Assembly: GCA_016712345.1 (NCBI GenBank)
Contig: JADJRH010000001.1
Span: forward strand, 3,720,001 to 3,784,000
DNA from: Polyangiaceae bacterium
GTDB taxonomy: Bacteria; Myxococcota_A; Polyangia; Polyangiales; Polyangiaceae
DNA length: 64,000 nucleotides
Direction of reading: 5' to 3'
The translations under genes were made by a program, and so were the position numbers. The notes below the pieces were generated by a model that worked only from the letters and a program-made list of their open reading frames with translations, was not told the origin of the DNA and made no database searches. Below, in pieces: positions 35,629-44,271 of this stretch. Numbering within the stretch: the first letter of the stretch is position 1; each line of letters begins with the position of its first letter.

Positions 35629-35930
35629 GGAAGTTCTCTCCTAAGCGGGCGGGCGAACGCACCGCCTCTGCATGGTGGACTTTAGCCGAAAGATTGTAAC
35701 TGCGAAATCACATCTGCGAGGTTTCTGCGCAGAAATTCGGCTATTCTGACTAGAAAATTCAGGCAATTCTGAAGTGGCTTATGCGTGCCGCAACGAAATC
35801 GCCGCGGCGACGACGCGGCGCGTAGTGGATTCAGATTGTCAGTTTGAGAATGGAGTGCGAATTGGGGAGGCGGGAATTGAACGTTTCTTTAAGCTGAGCC
35901 AACGTTGGACTCAGCTCCCCCCAAAGACGC
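35629..35930. other. intergenic region between tandem lipoprotein paralogues
   Basis: About 300 bp, somewhat AT-richer than its surroundings, with repeated TTCGGCTATTCTGA- and AATTCTGAA-like words and one perfect palindrome at 35722-35735. No gene seen. Confidence 0.5.
35722..35735. promoter_or_regulatory. 14-bp perfect palindrome, possible operator
   Basis: TTTCTGCGCAGAAA lies about 94 bp upstream of the start of the minus-strand lipoprotein gene at 35628. Symmetry fits a dimeric regulator site, but no related copy was found in the window. Confidence 0.35.
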
Positions 35931-37331
35931 TCACTTGGGAATGGTTTGGGTCACCGCCGGGATGGCGTGCCACTTGAACTTGTCGATGAGTACTGTTGAG
36001 TCGACGTTATGGTCTTTTTGACCGTTTTGGCCAACACCGGAGTCGAAAACAACGAATCGCAGTTTGAGAACCTGATTGGGTGTGACAGGCGTGGTTGTGA
36101 CGAGCCACCCGGAAGATCCGTTGGTCCAGCCGGGCAATGACACGTTGGTGTTGCCGTCAAAGTCTGTCCCAAGCAGGTAATTAACACCTGTGCAGTCGAA
36201 CGTTTTCTGCGGCTGGTTGGGTGCGGGGTTGGGCGGTGCAACACATTGTCCCGGGCCCGCGGGAGGGCAATCACACTGACTCAAAAACGCGGCGTTGACG
36301 CTGATGGCGTTCTTGTTTGCGTCGAATGAGATGTTTTCGTTTTTGTTGCCTTGAATGAAGTTCACCCAGAAAAAGTCATTGAATTGGGTGCAGATGAATT
36401 GCGGGAACTCATAGGAGAAGAAGTGGAATGAGAACTCCAATGACTCCACGTTTGCCGGGGCCAACACTTCAAGTTCGAGGCCGGCCGCGTCTTGTACGCT
36501 GGACTTGGGGACAACAACTCCGGGGCAAGCCGGGCTTTCACCGTTGAATGTGAGCGGCGGATTGCTTGAATACTCTTTGTTAAAGTTGCGGCTGAAAAAC
36601 CCGGGTTCGTTATTGTTGCGCGCCGTACCTGAAGAAAGCGCCAACATGCGTTTGCCTTCTTCAGGCACATTGTTGTCGCCCAAGTGGTCCACCAAGCCAT
36701 GACCGAGGTGGAACTTGGCCATGTCAACGCTCGGACCGGGGGGCAGACCATCGGCCAAAACCCAAGATGCCTTTTTGACAAACTTGAGATTTCCGTTTTT
36801 GTCTTTATCGCAGAATCCGATCGCATAAAGCGCGTCGGTGGGTGATTCACTGTCGAGTGCGAGGCTGCCGTCACACGGAAGAAGATCCGGGTCATCCATA
36901 TCAATCAGCCCGTCGCAATCTTCGTCCGCGGGCTCGGGAAGCGGATCGTCCGGCTTGTCTGGATTGGCTTCCGCGACCACTTCAGCAGCGTTGGGGTTGG
37001 TATTGGCATCACAGTCGTTGCAATCACCCTGTGCGGGAGTGACTCCGTCTTTGTCGACGTCGTCGTCTTGCCCCGCTGGCTCACAGCCTGTATTCGGATT
37101 GTTGCCCTGACCGCCGCCGATTCCGATGTCGGCGCCTTGCCCGGTGGTTGTGGTCTTGGTAGTTCCGCCGGTTGCGGTTGTGCCGCCGGAGCCGCCGCTC
37201 CCGCCGGTGTTGACCTGGGGGGGGTTGGCCTCGCAGCCGAGGCCCATGCCCACTGCGCCGAAAGCGAGCGCTACGGCGGCGCAGAGCGCGAGGTTCGTGT
37301 ACCTGTGAGCGCGCAGTCGAACGTTCTTCAT
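35931..37331 (-). CDS. MopE-motif / choice-of-anchor L lipoprotein, paralogue 2
   Basis: A 466-residue lipoprotein (signal ending GMGLGC). After a Gly/Thr linker it has the Asp-rich motif DDDVDKDGVTPAQGDCNDCDA with PADEDCDGLIDMDD. The C-terminal domain aligns with its neighbours: MLALSSGTARNN, SLEFSFHFFSYEFPQFICTQFND, ISFDANKNAISVNAAFL and LKLRFVVFDSGV ... DSTVLIDKF. It is longer by an inserted Cys-containing loop (QCDCPPAGPGQCVAPP), and it ends QTIPK. It starts 61 bp downstream of paralogue 3. Function is unknown; surface adhesion or matrix role is inferred. Confidence 0.8.
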   Translation of the reverse strand: MKNVRLRAHRYTNLALCAAVALAFGAVGMGLGCEANPPQVNTGGSGGSGGTTATGGTTKTTTTGQGADIGIGGGQGNNPNTGCEPAGQDDDVDKDGVTPAQGDCNDCDANTNPNAAEVVAEANPDKPDDPLPEPADEDCDGLIDMDDPDLLPCDGSLALDSESPTDALYAIGFCDKDKNGNLKFVKKASWVLADGLPPGPSVDMAKFHLGHGLVDHLGDNNVPEEGKRMLALSSGTARNNNEPGFFSRNFNKEYSSNPPLTFNGESPACPGVVVPKSSVQDAAGLELEVLAPANVESLEFSFHFFSYEFPQFICTQFNDFFWVNFIQGNKNENISFDANKNAISVNAAFLSQCDCPPAGPGQCVAPPNPAPNQPQKTFDCTGVNYLLGTDFDGNTNVSLPGWTNGSSGWLVTTTPVTPNQVLKLRFVVFDSGVGQNGQKDHNVDSTVLIDKFKWHAIPAVTQTIPK

Positions 37332-37392
37332 TTAGCTAATCTCCGTCGGCGATGGTGAGCAAAGTGGGAGTTAAACTTGATGTTCAAACAGA

Positions 37393-38658
37393 CTATTTGG
37401 GATCGGGAATGGGTTCTGTGACAGTGGGTGTGTCATCCAACCCAAACTGGAAGTTGTCGAGCAGAACAGTGGAGTCCAATATGCCATCACCCGAGTCCCA
37501 AATGGCAAAATCGACGGTGATGTTCTGTCCCGGTGTCTCGACGGGTGAGGTGGTTTGAAGCCACGCTGTGGCCGCGCTGTTGTCGGTGGGTGAGCCGAAA
37601 TATTGGTCAAAGCCGGTGCCCGTCAGCTGATCGGGTCCAAGCGGACAATCGAAGAAAACACCGTTGGAGGCTGTTTGTGGGTGGCAAACTTGGAGGAAGC
37701 CCGCATTGACGCTGATGGTGTTTCCTTTGCTGTCGTACGAGATATTCCCATCCACCTGATTGCCGGGTTTCGGGCTCAACATCGCAACGAAGAAGTCGTT
37801 GTATTCACTGCAGATGAACCCCGGAAATTCAAACGTGTAGAAGTTCAGGTTAAATGTCAGGCTTTTTGCGTTGGTGGGTGTCTTGATAACAAGGCGCAAA
37901 CCGGCCGAGTCGTAAGGTTCACCGGTGGTGACACCGGGGCATGCCGGCGACTCTTTGGGATATCCCGGCGGAGAGCCCGTGGAGTAGAACTTGTCGTAAC
38001 CCTCGGGCGGGAAAAAGCCTGGATCGCTGGGCTGCCGCGCGGCGCCGGACGACAAAACAAGCATCTTGGCGCCTTCCTGCGGCTTTACGTTTGTGCCGAA
38101 ACTTGGCAAGATCCCGTGTCCAAGGCCTTGAGGATCGTAGTTGGTGAGTGCCTGTCCGTCGGCGGTAATGTACTGTGCCGAAACAACACCCCAGCTGGGG
38201 CCTTGGGCAACTTTGCAAAGGCCCAATGCGCGCGCCCCGTCCATTGGATCTGGGCTTGCCAGGCCTAGAGGAGCATCGCAGTTGGCGGGGTTATCGTCTT
38301 TGGCCCCGTTGCAATCTTCATCAATGTTGTTGCCCGGGTAGTCTTGGGCGCCGGGGTTCATTTGAGTGGTGCAGTCGTTGCAATCACCGGCAGCGCCTGT
38401 GTACCCGTCACCGTCGTTGTCGATATTGGGGTCTACCCCTTCACAGGGAGGTTCGGTTTGCAGCGGACCGCCGCCCGTGCCGGGACTGCCACCGCCGAAC
38501 AGCTCATCTCCCGCTGTGCCATTGTTTGTGCTGCCTCCGGCGCCGCCGCCGCCCACAGGCGTTGGTTTGTTTGTGGCGTTGCAGCCGCCCGCCGACAACA
38601 ACGCGGTCAAAACCAACGTGGGACCGCAGAAAGCAAGGAGAGAGGACCGCGAAAACAT
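37393..38658 (-). CDS. MopE-motif / choice-of-anchor L lipoprotein, paralogue 3
   Basis: A 421-residue lipoprotein (signal ending LLSAGGC), the first of three tandem copies on the minus strand. The Asp-rich motif is NIDNDGDGYTGAAGDCNDCTT with IDEDCNGAKDD. The C-terminal domain has MLVLSSGAARQPSD, SLTFNLNFYTFEFPGFICSEYND, ISYDSKGNTISVNAGFL and ITVDFAIWDSGDGILDSTVLLDNF, and the tail TEPIPDPK. Two cysteines in a PACPG motif before the domain are shared by all three copies. The array suggests local duplication and diversification of a surface protein. Confidence 0.82.
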   Translation of the reverse strand: MFSRSSLLAFCGPTLVLTALLSAGGCNATNKPTPVGGGGAGGSTNNGTAGDELFGGGSPGTGGGPLQTEPPCEGVDPNIDNDGDGYTGAAGDCNDCTTQMNPGAQDYPGNNIDEDCNGAKDDNPANCDAPLGLASPDPMDGARALGLCKVAQGPSWGVVSAQYITADGQALTNYDPQGLGHGILPSFGTNVKPQEGAKMLVLSSGAARQPSDPGFFPPEGYDKFYSTGSPPGYPKESPACPGVTTGEPYDSAGLRLVIKTPTNAKSLTFNLNFYTFEFPGFICSEYNDFFVAMLSPKPGNQVDGNISYDSKGNTISVNAGFLQVCHPQTASNGVFFDCPLGPDQLTGTGFDQYFGSPTDNSAATAWLQTTSPVETPGQNITVDFAIWDSGDGILDSTVLLDNFQFGLDDTPTVTEPIPDPK

Positions 38659-38900
38659 ACGCGCTCACTTTCATCAAAGGGAAGAAGTGTAGGCTACCGG
38701 AGGGTTTCCGTTCTGTCACGTACGGCAATTTTCAGCCGAAAAGCAAAGCTTCGACGGACAGACCAACAATTCGAAAGCGGCAACGCGCCGCCCGTGTTGG
38801 GCTTCACGCAGGGTTGGCTTTGTTGTGGTGTCCTACGAGCGCGCGGCCGGCGGGCGAGCGGGGATGGGTGGCGCTTGACGTGAATTGACTGCGCGGCTTT

Positions 38901-40106
38901 TCAGCCTTTTTTGGCCTTTTTCGAACCCGAAGAGGCGCTGACGGCGCTGGGCTTTGAAAGGTCGTCGGCCATTTTCTTCGCGCGATCCGTTTTTTCCCAG
39001 CTGAATTCGTCCCGGCCGAAATGCCCGTACGCGGCGGTCTTTTTGTAGATCGGCTTGAGCAGATCGAGCTGGTCGATAATGGCCTTGGGGCGCATATCGA
39101 AGTTTTGCATGATGTACTTTTCGAGCGTTTCGTTTCCAACCGCTCCGGTACCAAACGTGTTGATGTGTACACCAACCGGTTGCGCCACGCCGATGGCGTA
39201 GGCGATCTGCACTTCACATCGTTTTGCGAGTTTTGCTGCCACCACGTTTTTGGCGACGTAACGGGCATAGTAACAAGCCGAACGGTCGACCTTGGAAGGG
39301 TCTTTGCCGCTGAATGCGCCGCCGCCGTGCCGACCCATACCACCGTAGGTGTCGACGATGATCTTGCGGCCGGTGAGGCCTGCGTCGCCGTAGGGACCGC
39401 CGACGACAAATCGTCCGGTGGGGTTGACAAAGATCTTGGTGTCTTTGTCGATGAGCTTGGCGGGAATGACCTTTTCGATCACGAGCGAACGCATCGCTTC
39501 AATGATGGTCTTGTGCTTGGCATCGGGCCCGTGTTGCGTGGAGATGACGAGCGCGGCGCAGCGCACCGGAAGATCGTCTTCGTACTCCATGGTGACCTGC
39601 GTTTTCCCGTCGGGACGCAGCCAATCGACCTTTTTGGTTTTGCGAACTTTGGCAAGCTCGCGCGCCATGCGGTGCGCAAAGCTGATTGGCGCGGGCATCA
39701 GTTCGGTTGTTTCGTCGGTTGCGTAACCGAACATGAGGCCTTGGTCGCCGGCACCCTGTTCTTTGTGGAGGCCTTCACCCTCGGTGACGCCTTGAGAGAT
39801 GTCGGGCGATTGCTTTTCGATCGCGGTGAGGACGGCGCAGGTTTCGTAGTCGAAACCCATTTCGGCGTTGGTGTACCCAATCTCTTTGATTGTGTTGCGT
39901 ACGACCACGGGCATGTCGACCCACGCGGTGGTGGTGATTTCGCCAGCAACAACGGCCATGCCGGTTTTCACCAAGGTTTCGCAGGCGACACGCGCTTTGG
40001 GATCCTGCGCGAGAATCCCGTCGAGAATGGCGTCCGAAATCTGGTCGCAGACCTTGTCGGGATGTCCCTCGGTGACGGATTCGGAAGTGAATTGGTAACG
40101 GCCCAT
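38901..40106 (-). CDS. metK: S-adenosylmethionine synthase
   Basis: From the ATG at 40106 (AAGGAG upstream) the product is 401 residues. MetK signatures are present: FTSESVTEGHPDKVCDQISD at the N terminus, GAGDQGLMFGYATDET, the glycine-rich GGAFSGKDPSKVDRSACYYARYVAKN, and GHFGRDEFSWEKTD near the end. A Lys-rich tail (SGSKKAKKG) extends beyond the usual C terminus. It makes SAM from ATP and methionine. An in-frame extension to 40163 upstream of the ribosome binding site was rejected. No SAM or SAH riboswitch was recognised. Confidence 0.96.
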   Translation of the reverse strand: MGRYQFTSESVTEGHPDKVCDQISDAILDGILAQDPKARVACETLVKTGMAVVAGEITTTAWVDMPVVVRNTIKEIGYTNAEMGFDYETCAVLTAIEKQSPDISQGVTEGEGLHKEQGAGDQGLMFGYATDETTELMPAPISFAHRMARELAKVRKTKKVDWLRPDGKTQVTMEYEDDLPVRCAALVISTQHGPDAKHKTIIEAMRSLVIEKVIPAKLIDKDTKIFVNPTGRFVVGGPYGDAGLTGRKIIVDTYGGMGRHGGGAFSGKDPSKVDRSACYYARYVAKNVVAAKLAKRCEVQIAYAIGVAQPVGVHINTFGTGAVGNETLEKYIMQNFDMRPKAIIDQLDLLKPIYKKTAAYGHFGRDEFSWEKTDRAKKMADDLSKPSAVSASSGSKKAKKG

Positions 40107-40244
40107 GCGGCGCGGCTCCTTGTTTCTGAGCGAAAGGAACGGCCGTTCTACGCAAAGCGGCACTTTCCGTCAACGGCAGGCTTGATCCTTCGCCGACGCA
40201 AAAACGGCGGAGAGTACGGCGACGGCGATGCGGAGCGCGAGAAC

Positions 40245-40276
40245 AAAAAAACAAAGGCCGCTTCGCGCGGCCTTTG
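40245..40276 (-). terminator. intrinsic terminator after the TRAP-type binding protein gene
   Basis: On the minus strand a nine-base-pair stem (AAAGGCCGC 40253-40261 with GCGGCCTTT 40267-40275, loop of five) is followed by seven T (40245-40251 on the plus strand as A). It lies 26 bp past the stop of the minus-strand gene at 40302. Confidence 0.85.
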
Positions 40277-40301
40277 ATGGGAGCATGTGAGGGAACGGAG
40301 A

Positions 40302-41297
40302 CTACTTCGCGTAGCCTTCGAGCTTGCTCACGAGGTCGGAGGAGAACGTGCCTTGAGCGAGCTTTTGACGAGCTTGCTTGAAGATCCCTTCCCACTTGGA
40401 CTTTTGGTCGGCCGTGAGCGTGGTGACGGTCATCTTGGCTTTGATGCGGCCAAACGCGGCGTCGTCCTCGCTGCGGATCTTGGTGGTGAGGGCGCTCGCA
40501 GCAACCTTGCCGGTGTCGGTCAAGATCGTTTTGAGATCGGCCGGAAGCGCCTCAATGCGCTTGCTGGAGAACACGAGCGCGCCGATCGCGGTGGCGGACG
40601 GCGAGTCGACAATGTTGTCGAGCTTGCCCGCCCATTGGAGTTGCTCGGCCGCGAGGCACGGCGCGTTGATGACGTTGATCGCGCCGGTGTTGAGGTTGGG
40701 GAGAACTTCGGGGACGGCGAGCGGAACGCCGGAAACGCCGCCGATCACGGAGTAGATGGCGGGTTGAATGCTGTCGTCGCGGATGTAGTAGGGCTTCTTG
40801 CCTTTGAGGTCGTCGGGCGTTGCGATCGCAAAGCCTTTGGACATGGTGCGAACGAGGCCAACGTCACCCCAGCCGGCGATCATGAAGCCGGCGTCTTTGG
40901 CGCCCTTTTCGAAGTCGCCTTTGAGCGCGTCGCGGGCTTTGTCGAGTTTGCTCCAGCTCGTGAAGAGCGGCATTTGGAGCGCGAGGATCGGCTTGTAGAT
41001 TTTGCCGAGGCCTACTGCCGTGACGGCCGCGCCGTCGAGCTGGCCGCTCTTGATCTTGCCAACCATGGCGGCTTCGTCGCCTTGCTGGCCGTTGTAGAAG
41101 AACTGGAGTTCCATATTGCCTCCGCTCTTCTCGTTTACCGCCTTTACCCAGGTCTCAAAGACCTTGCCCCACGGGCTCGACTTGGGCGCCAGGGTGCCGA
41201 TCTTAATCACTTCGGCTGCCTGGGCTTCGCGAGCGAACCCGAAGCCGGCCATAGCGGCCAGGGCACCGAGGAACGCCACTAATTTGTGCAACTTCAT
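40302..41297 (-). CDS. TRAP-type (DctP-like) periplasmic substrate-binding protein
   Basis: A 331-residue protein with a Sec signal (MKLHKLVAFLGALAAMAGF ... AQA) and DctP-type sequence: IKIGTLAPKSSPWGKVFETWVKAV, MELQFFYNGQQGDEAAMVGKIKSGQLDGAAVT, then the ligand-binding PYYIRDDSIQ, where Arg usually contacts a carboxylate. The start is supported by GGAGG at 41306-41310. No TRAP permease genes are adjacent, so it is either an orphan or works with permeases elsewhere. It is terminated by a strong hairpin and probably monocistronic. Confidence 0.88.
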   Translation of the reverse strand: MKLHKLVAFLGALAAMAGFGFAREAQAAEVIKIGTLAPKSSPWGKVFETWVKAVNEKSGGNMELQFFYNGQQGDEAAMVGKIKSGQLDGAAVTAVGLGKIYKPILALQMPLFTSWSKLDKARDALKGDFEKGAKDAGFMIAGWGDVGLVRTMSKGFAIATPDDLKGKKPYYIRDDSIQPAIYSVIGGVSGVPLAVPEVLPNLNTGAINVINAPCLAAEQLQWAGKLDNIVDSPSATAIGALVFSSKRIEALPADLKTILTDTGKVAASALTTKIRSEDDAAFGRIKAKMTVTTLTADQKSKWEGIFKQARQKLAQGTFSSDLVSKLEGYAK

Positions 41298-41629
41298 TCC
41301 GATTGCCTCCAGTTGGACGATGCGACCCCAGGAGCGGGTCGAACGCTCGGAGCCTTTGGTTTGCCAATGCGCGCCTAGGCTCCAAACCCCGGTTCGGTTC
41401 GGGGGCCCGCGAGATTGCCTATTACCCTAAAAGTTTAGAAGGGCGATAGGGTCAGCAAGCTACCAACCGACCGCGCTCACATAGCGCCGAGATCGGCGCT
41501 GCCAAGCCAGGTGGACGCCGGTCGCGCAATGGTATTCAAAACAGGCTTACAAGCAGCACATTGACGCGTTGCATCTGAAGGCGTGCAGAAGGACGACGGC
41601 GCAGCATTGCGTCTGGTAGGCTTCGCTCG
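41298..41629. other. intergenic region between TRAP-type and YbjN-like genes
   Basis: About 330 bp. A hairpin AGCGCCG-AGAT-CGGCGCT (41483-41500) without a T-run is the only structure seen; no gene. Confidence 0.5.
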
Positions 41630-42025
41630 ATGACGCTTGAGCAGATCCGTGCCTGCCTTGACGCCGACGGTTGGCCTGTGGACGTGATGTCGGGCACCAC
41701 GATCCAAACGCGCTTTCGCGGAAAATCGAGGATTTTTCCAACGGTGATCCATGTCGACGAGACGTGGGTCACTTTTGCGGTGCTGCCGTACGCGCACTCC
41801 CCCCAAGATCCCGACGACGCAGATGACCTGCTGCGCGCGCTGCTTCGTTTCAATCGGCAAATGAACTTGGCGAAGTTCTCCATGGACGAAGACGACGATG
41901 TGGTGCTCTCCGTGGAGTACCGGCTTGAAAACCTCGATCCGAGCGAGGTTCGAGACGCGATGGACGTGGTGTCGTTCTACGCCGACAAGTACTACGCCGA
42001 AGTGGAGAAGCTGGCTCGTTCTTGA
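41630..42025 (+). CDS. YbjN/CesT-like small protein
   Basis: A 131-residue, acidic protein with the alpha/beta order of YbjN and type III chaperone folds: an N-terminal helix (TLEQIRACLDADGW), strands through VTFAVLPYA, a central helix (DADDLLRALLRFNRQMNLAKFS), VVLSVEYRLENL and a C-terminal helix. No catalytic residues. It stands alone. YbjN-like proteins have regulatory or chaperone roles; nothing more specific is shown. Confidence 0.7.
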   Translation: MTLEQIRACLDADGWPVDVMSGTTIQTRFRGKSRIFPTVIHVDETWVTFAVLPYAHSPQDPDDADDLLRALLRFNRQMNLAKFSMDEDDDVVLSVEYRLENLDPSEVRDAMDVVSFYADKYYAEVEKLARS

Positions 42026-42042
42026 GTGTTCACCTGCGTTGA

Positions 42043-42101
42043 GTGTACACACAAGCGAGCGATTGAATCGGCGCGGCATTGAGCGTTTAAGATGTGTACA
42101 C
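42043..42101. repeat. pair of GTGTACAC palindromes 51 bp apart
   Basis: Exact copies at 42043-42050 and 42094-42101 between the YbjN-like and PDZ genes; both are flanked by GA on the left and CAAG within a few bases on the right. Confidence 0.9.
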
Positions 42102-42154
42102 TCAAGAATGGCCGGCGTTCAGCGGACGAAGAGCCGTGAGCCGATGCCGCGAAC

Positions 42155-42613
42155 TCATGGAGCGATGCGCTCTTCTTTCGGCGGCGGAGTTTGAAGCGGC
42201 GTATCAAGCGGCGTTCGAACGAGTGTGAGGCGCAGCACGGCTTCGCCTCGGATGACCGTTAAGTCAACCGACGTGCCGGGCGCGCCGCGGAGTTTTTGGC
42301 GAACCGCAGCGGCGCCGAGATCTCGTGTGTACACACCATCGATCATCAGGATCTCGTCGCCCGGTTGGAGGCCGGCTTTGTCAGCGGCTCGCCCATCCCG
42401 CACTTCACGCACCACGACGGATCCCGTTTCTCCGCTGACGCCGAGAACAGCGCCCACCGAGCCCATTTGCGGTGAGCCGCACGACACAAGCGTTGCGAAC
42501 AGAAGGGCTTGAATGAAAAAGCGTAGGAGCCCCGGGACATGAGCAACGCTCCTGCGCGATGAAGAGCTTGTGTACTCAAGTGTTGCGGACGGCGGGGCCA
42601 CCGCGCCTACCAT
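42155..42613 (-). CDS. PDZ-domain lipoprotein
   Basis: From the ATG at 42613 the product is 152 residues: a long n-region, a hydrophobic segment ending ATLVSC (lipobox), then a single PDZ domain with VREVRDGRAADKAGLQPGDEILMIDGV and LRGAPGTSVDLTVIRG. The Pro-rich end is PLQTPPPKEE. No protease domain is present, so it may be an accessory scaffold or regulator. The start is uncertain, since an open frame reaches 42688. A GTGTACAC site lies in the coding sequence at 42327. Confidence 0.7.
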   Translation of the reverse strand: MVGAVAPPSATLEYTSSSSRRSVAHVPGLLRFFIQALLFATLVSCGSPQMGSVGAVLGVSGETGSVVVREVRDGRAADKAGLQPGDEILMIDGVYTRDLGAAAVRQKLRGAPGTSVDLTVIRGEAVLRLTLVRTPLDTPLQTPPPKEERIAP

Positions 42614-42686
42614 ACGCGACCGGCGGGCGGGCATGACGAAGCTCGTTGGGCTTGCAACCTTTCGAACGTTCGCAAAGCATCGGGCC

Positions 42687-42899
42687 ATGCGCAGTGTGTT
42701 GTGGATCGTCCTCGGCGGCTGGGCGGCAGTGATTGCCGGGTGCGTGCTGGGCAGCCCCGACGAGCCGGGATGCAGCGAAGATGCGGAGTGCGACGAAGGT
42801 TTGGTGTGTCGCGCGGGGGCCTGCGTTTCTGAACTGAAGGCGTCACCGGGTGGGGTTGACGCCGGCTCCGATGGAGACGCTGGGCAAGACGCGAACTGA
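42687..42899 (+). CDS. small Cys-rich lipoprotein
   Basis: From the ATG at 42687 the product is 70 residues with a signal ending VIAGC and the compact motif CSEDAECDEGLVCRAGACV, followed by an Asp/Gly-rich tail. The CxxDxxCxxGxxC pattern is common in myxobacterial surface lipoproteins. The start overlaps the divergent PDZ gene region but not its coding sequence. Function is unknown. Confidence 0.6.
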   Translation: MRSVLWIVLGGWAAVIAGCVLGSPDEPGCSEDAECDEGLVCRAGACVSELKASPGGVDAGSDGDAGQDAN

Positions 42900-42985
42900 G
42901 CGGTGCGTGATGCAACGCCGTGTGCGCACGGGGCACGACAATGACGAGTTTTTGACGTTGAGCGCCTTTCGACGAAGACGCGATC

Positions 42986-43711
42986 TCAGGGGGCGGCTTC
43001 TACGCGGGGCAGCAAACCGATGGCTTTTTCGATGTCGCTCGGAAAGTCGATCTCGGTCCAAGCGAGATCGTCCACTGCTTCAAAGCCGAACGAGGTTTCG
43101 GCAAAGGCCTTGTCCATGGCCGCTTCGTATTCTTGATCAACGCGCCCTGCGGCGGCCTCTTCTTCAAGAATGCGTCGCAACACGCGCATGGCCGATGCGC
43201 CGGCTTTTGCGAAGCCGACGGTTTCACCGGCCACTTCCCAGTTGGGGCCGACCCTGCGGGCGATCTTGTTTGCGCGCCCTCTGAAGAATCCAACCATCAT
43301 TTCTTCGCCGCTCTCTTCGGACGTCGGGTCGATCAAGAGGCAGTTTTCGTGTTTTGAAGCCACCAAGCGGCGGAGAAGTTCTGCGGGGTACAAAACGTCG
43401 GCGTCCATCCAAATGCCGCCGCCGTCGAGATGGCCGACCCTGACAGCGGTGAGCAGCGAAAGGATGCTGCCGCGGAGAAAATCGGGGTTTTCAACCAACG
43501 CAATGGGGAAGGGTGCGTTGAGCTTGGAGAGAGCTTCACGAATTTGATGTTGCTCAAAGCCGACGACGACCGTGAGCGCTGTGACGCCGGCTCGAAACAT
43601 GTTGTGGAGGTGCCGTTCGAGCAGCGTTTTGCCGGCGATCTCCACAAGCACTTTGGGTGATGAGCTGCCGAGGCGCTTGCCTCTGCCGGCTGCCAGCAAA
43701 ACGGCTCTCAT
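42986..43711 (-). CDS. nucleotidyltransferase (LicC/PntC-like)
   Basis: A 241-residue sugar/alcohol-phosphate nucleotidyltransferase of the LicC/PntC type. The N-terminal motif MRAVLLAAGRGKRLG ... SPKVLVEIAGKTLLERHL is intact, including the G-x-G-x-R arginine, and IWMDADVLYP supplies the metal-binding aspartate. The ATG overlaps the stop of the decarboxylase beta gene (ATGA), so it is part of the phosphonate-type operon. It may attach CMP to 2-aminoethylphosphonate or a related alcohol, but the activated compound is inferred. It is the second such domain in the operon; the other is fused to the mutase and has a degenerate signature. Confidence 0.8.
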   Translation of the reverse strand: MRAVLLAAGRGKRLGSSSPKVLVEIAGKTLLERHLHNMFRAGVTALTVVVGFEQHQIREALSKLNAPFPIALVENPDFLRGSILSLLTAVRVGHLDGGGIWMDADVLYPAELLRRLVASKHENCLLIDPTSEESGEEMMVGFFRGRANKIARRVGPNWEVAGETVGFAKAGASAMRVLRRILEEEAAAGRVDQEYEAAMDKAFAETSFGFEAVDDLAWTEIDFPSDIEKAIGLLPRVEAAP

Positions 43712-44271
43712 CGCTGGGCCTCACGCGCAAAACGCTCGGCGAGTTCAGGCGGTGAGGGCTCCACGCGGGCGATTCCTTTGAGCGTGCCGCCTTCTACCGT
43801 GGCGAGCACCATGTTCGGTCCCGATTCAGCAAACGCTTTGTCGAGCGCGGCGCCGAACGATGGAGCATCGTGCGCCCTGTAGGCGGCTTTGTAGCCCACT
43901 GCGCGCGCCACTTCTTCGAGGTGAACGTTGCCGGAAATGGTGCGCTGTCCACCTGTGGAGGCGTGCGTTTGGTTGTCGAGCACAACGTGCCAAAGGTTTT
44001 TGGGCTGCTCGCTTCCGACGCTCGCGAGCACGTTCATGCCCATGAGTACATTTCCGTCGCCGTCGAGAACGATCACTTTTTTGTTGGGCTGAGCGATCGC
44101 CAAACCCAATCCGATCGAGAGACCAAGGCCCATTGAGCCAATCATGTAGAAGTTGGCGGGGCGGTTTTTCGCGGTGAAAAGCTCACGCCCGATCATGCCG
44201 TTGCAGCAGACAATGAGCGCATCGTCGGCGACACGCTCCATGAGCGTGCCGATTGCTTCCATCTTGTTCAT
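43708..44271 (-). CDS. phosphonopyruvate/sulfopyruvate decarboxylase, beta (ThDP) subunit
   Basis: From the ATG at 44271 the product is 187 residues and corresponds to the C-terminal, diphosphate-binding half of phosphonopyruvate decarboxylase. It has GSMGLGLSIGLGLAIAQPNKKVIVLDGDGNVLMGM and then LDNQTHASTGGQ, the GDG-N ThDP motif. Its start overlaps the alpha-subunit stop by 4 bp. Splitting into two subunits is the arrangement of archaeal sulfopyruvate decarboxylase (ComD/ComE); most bacterial Ppd proteins are fused. Phosphonate context favours phosphonopyruvate as substrate. Confidence 0.85.
   Translation of the reverse strand: MNKMEAIGTLMERVADDALIVCCNGMIGRELFTAKNRPANFYMIGSMGLGLSIGLGLAIAQPNKKVIVLDGDGNVLMGMNVLASVGSEQPKNLWHVVLDNQTHASTGGQRTISGNVHLEEVARAVGYKAAYRAHDAPSFGAALDKAFAESGPNMVLATVEGGTLKGIARVEPSPPELAERFAREAQR

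Noticed and set aside
40302..41297. A complete TRAP transporter at the DctP-like gene
   Set aside because: No DctQ or DctM membrane gene is adjacent; the next genes are metK and a YbjN-like protein.
38659..41629. SAM/SAH riboswitch or leader upstream of metK
   Set aside because: No conserved riboswitch core was recognised; the ribosome binding site stands directly before the ATG.
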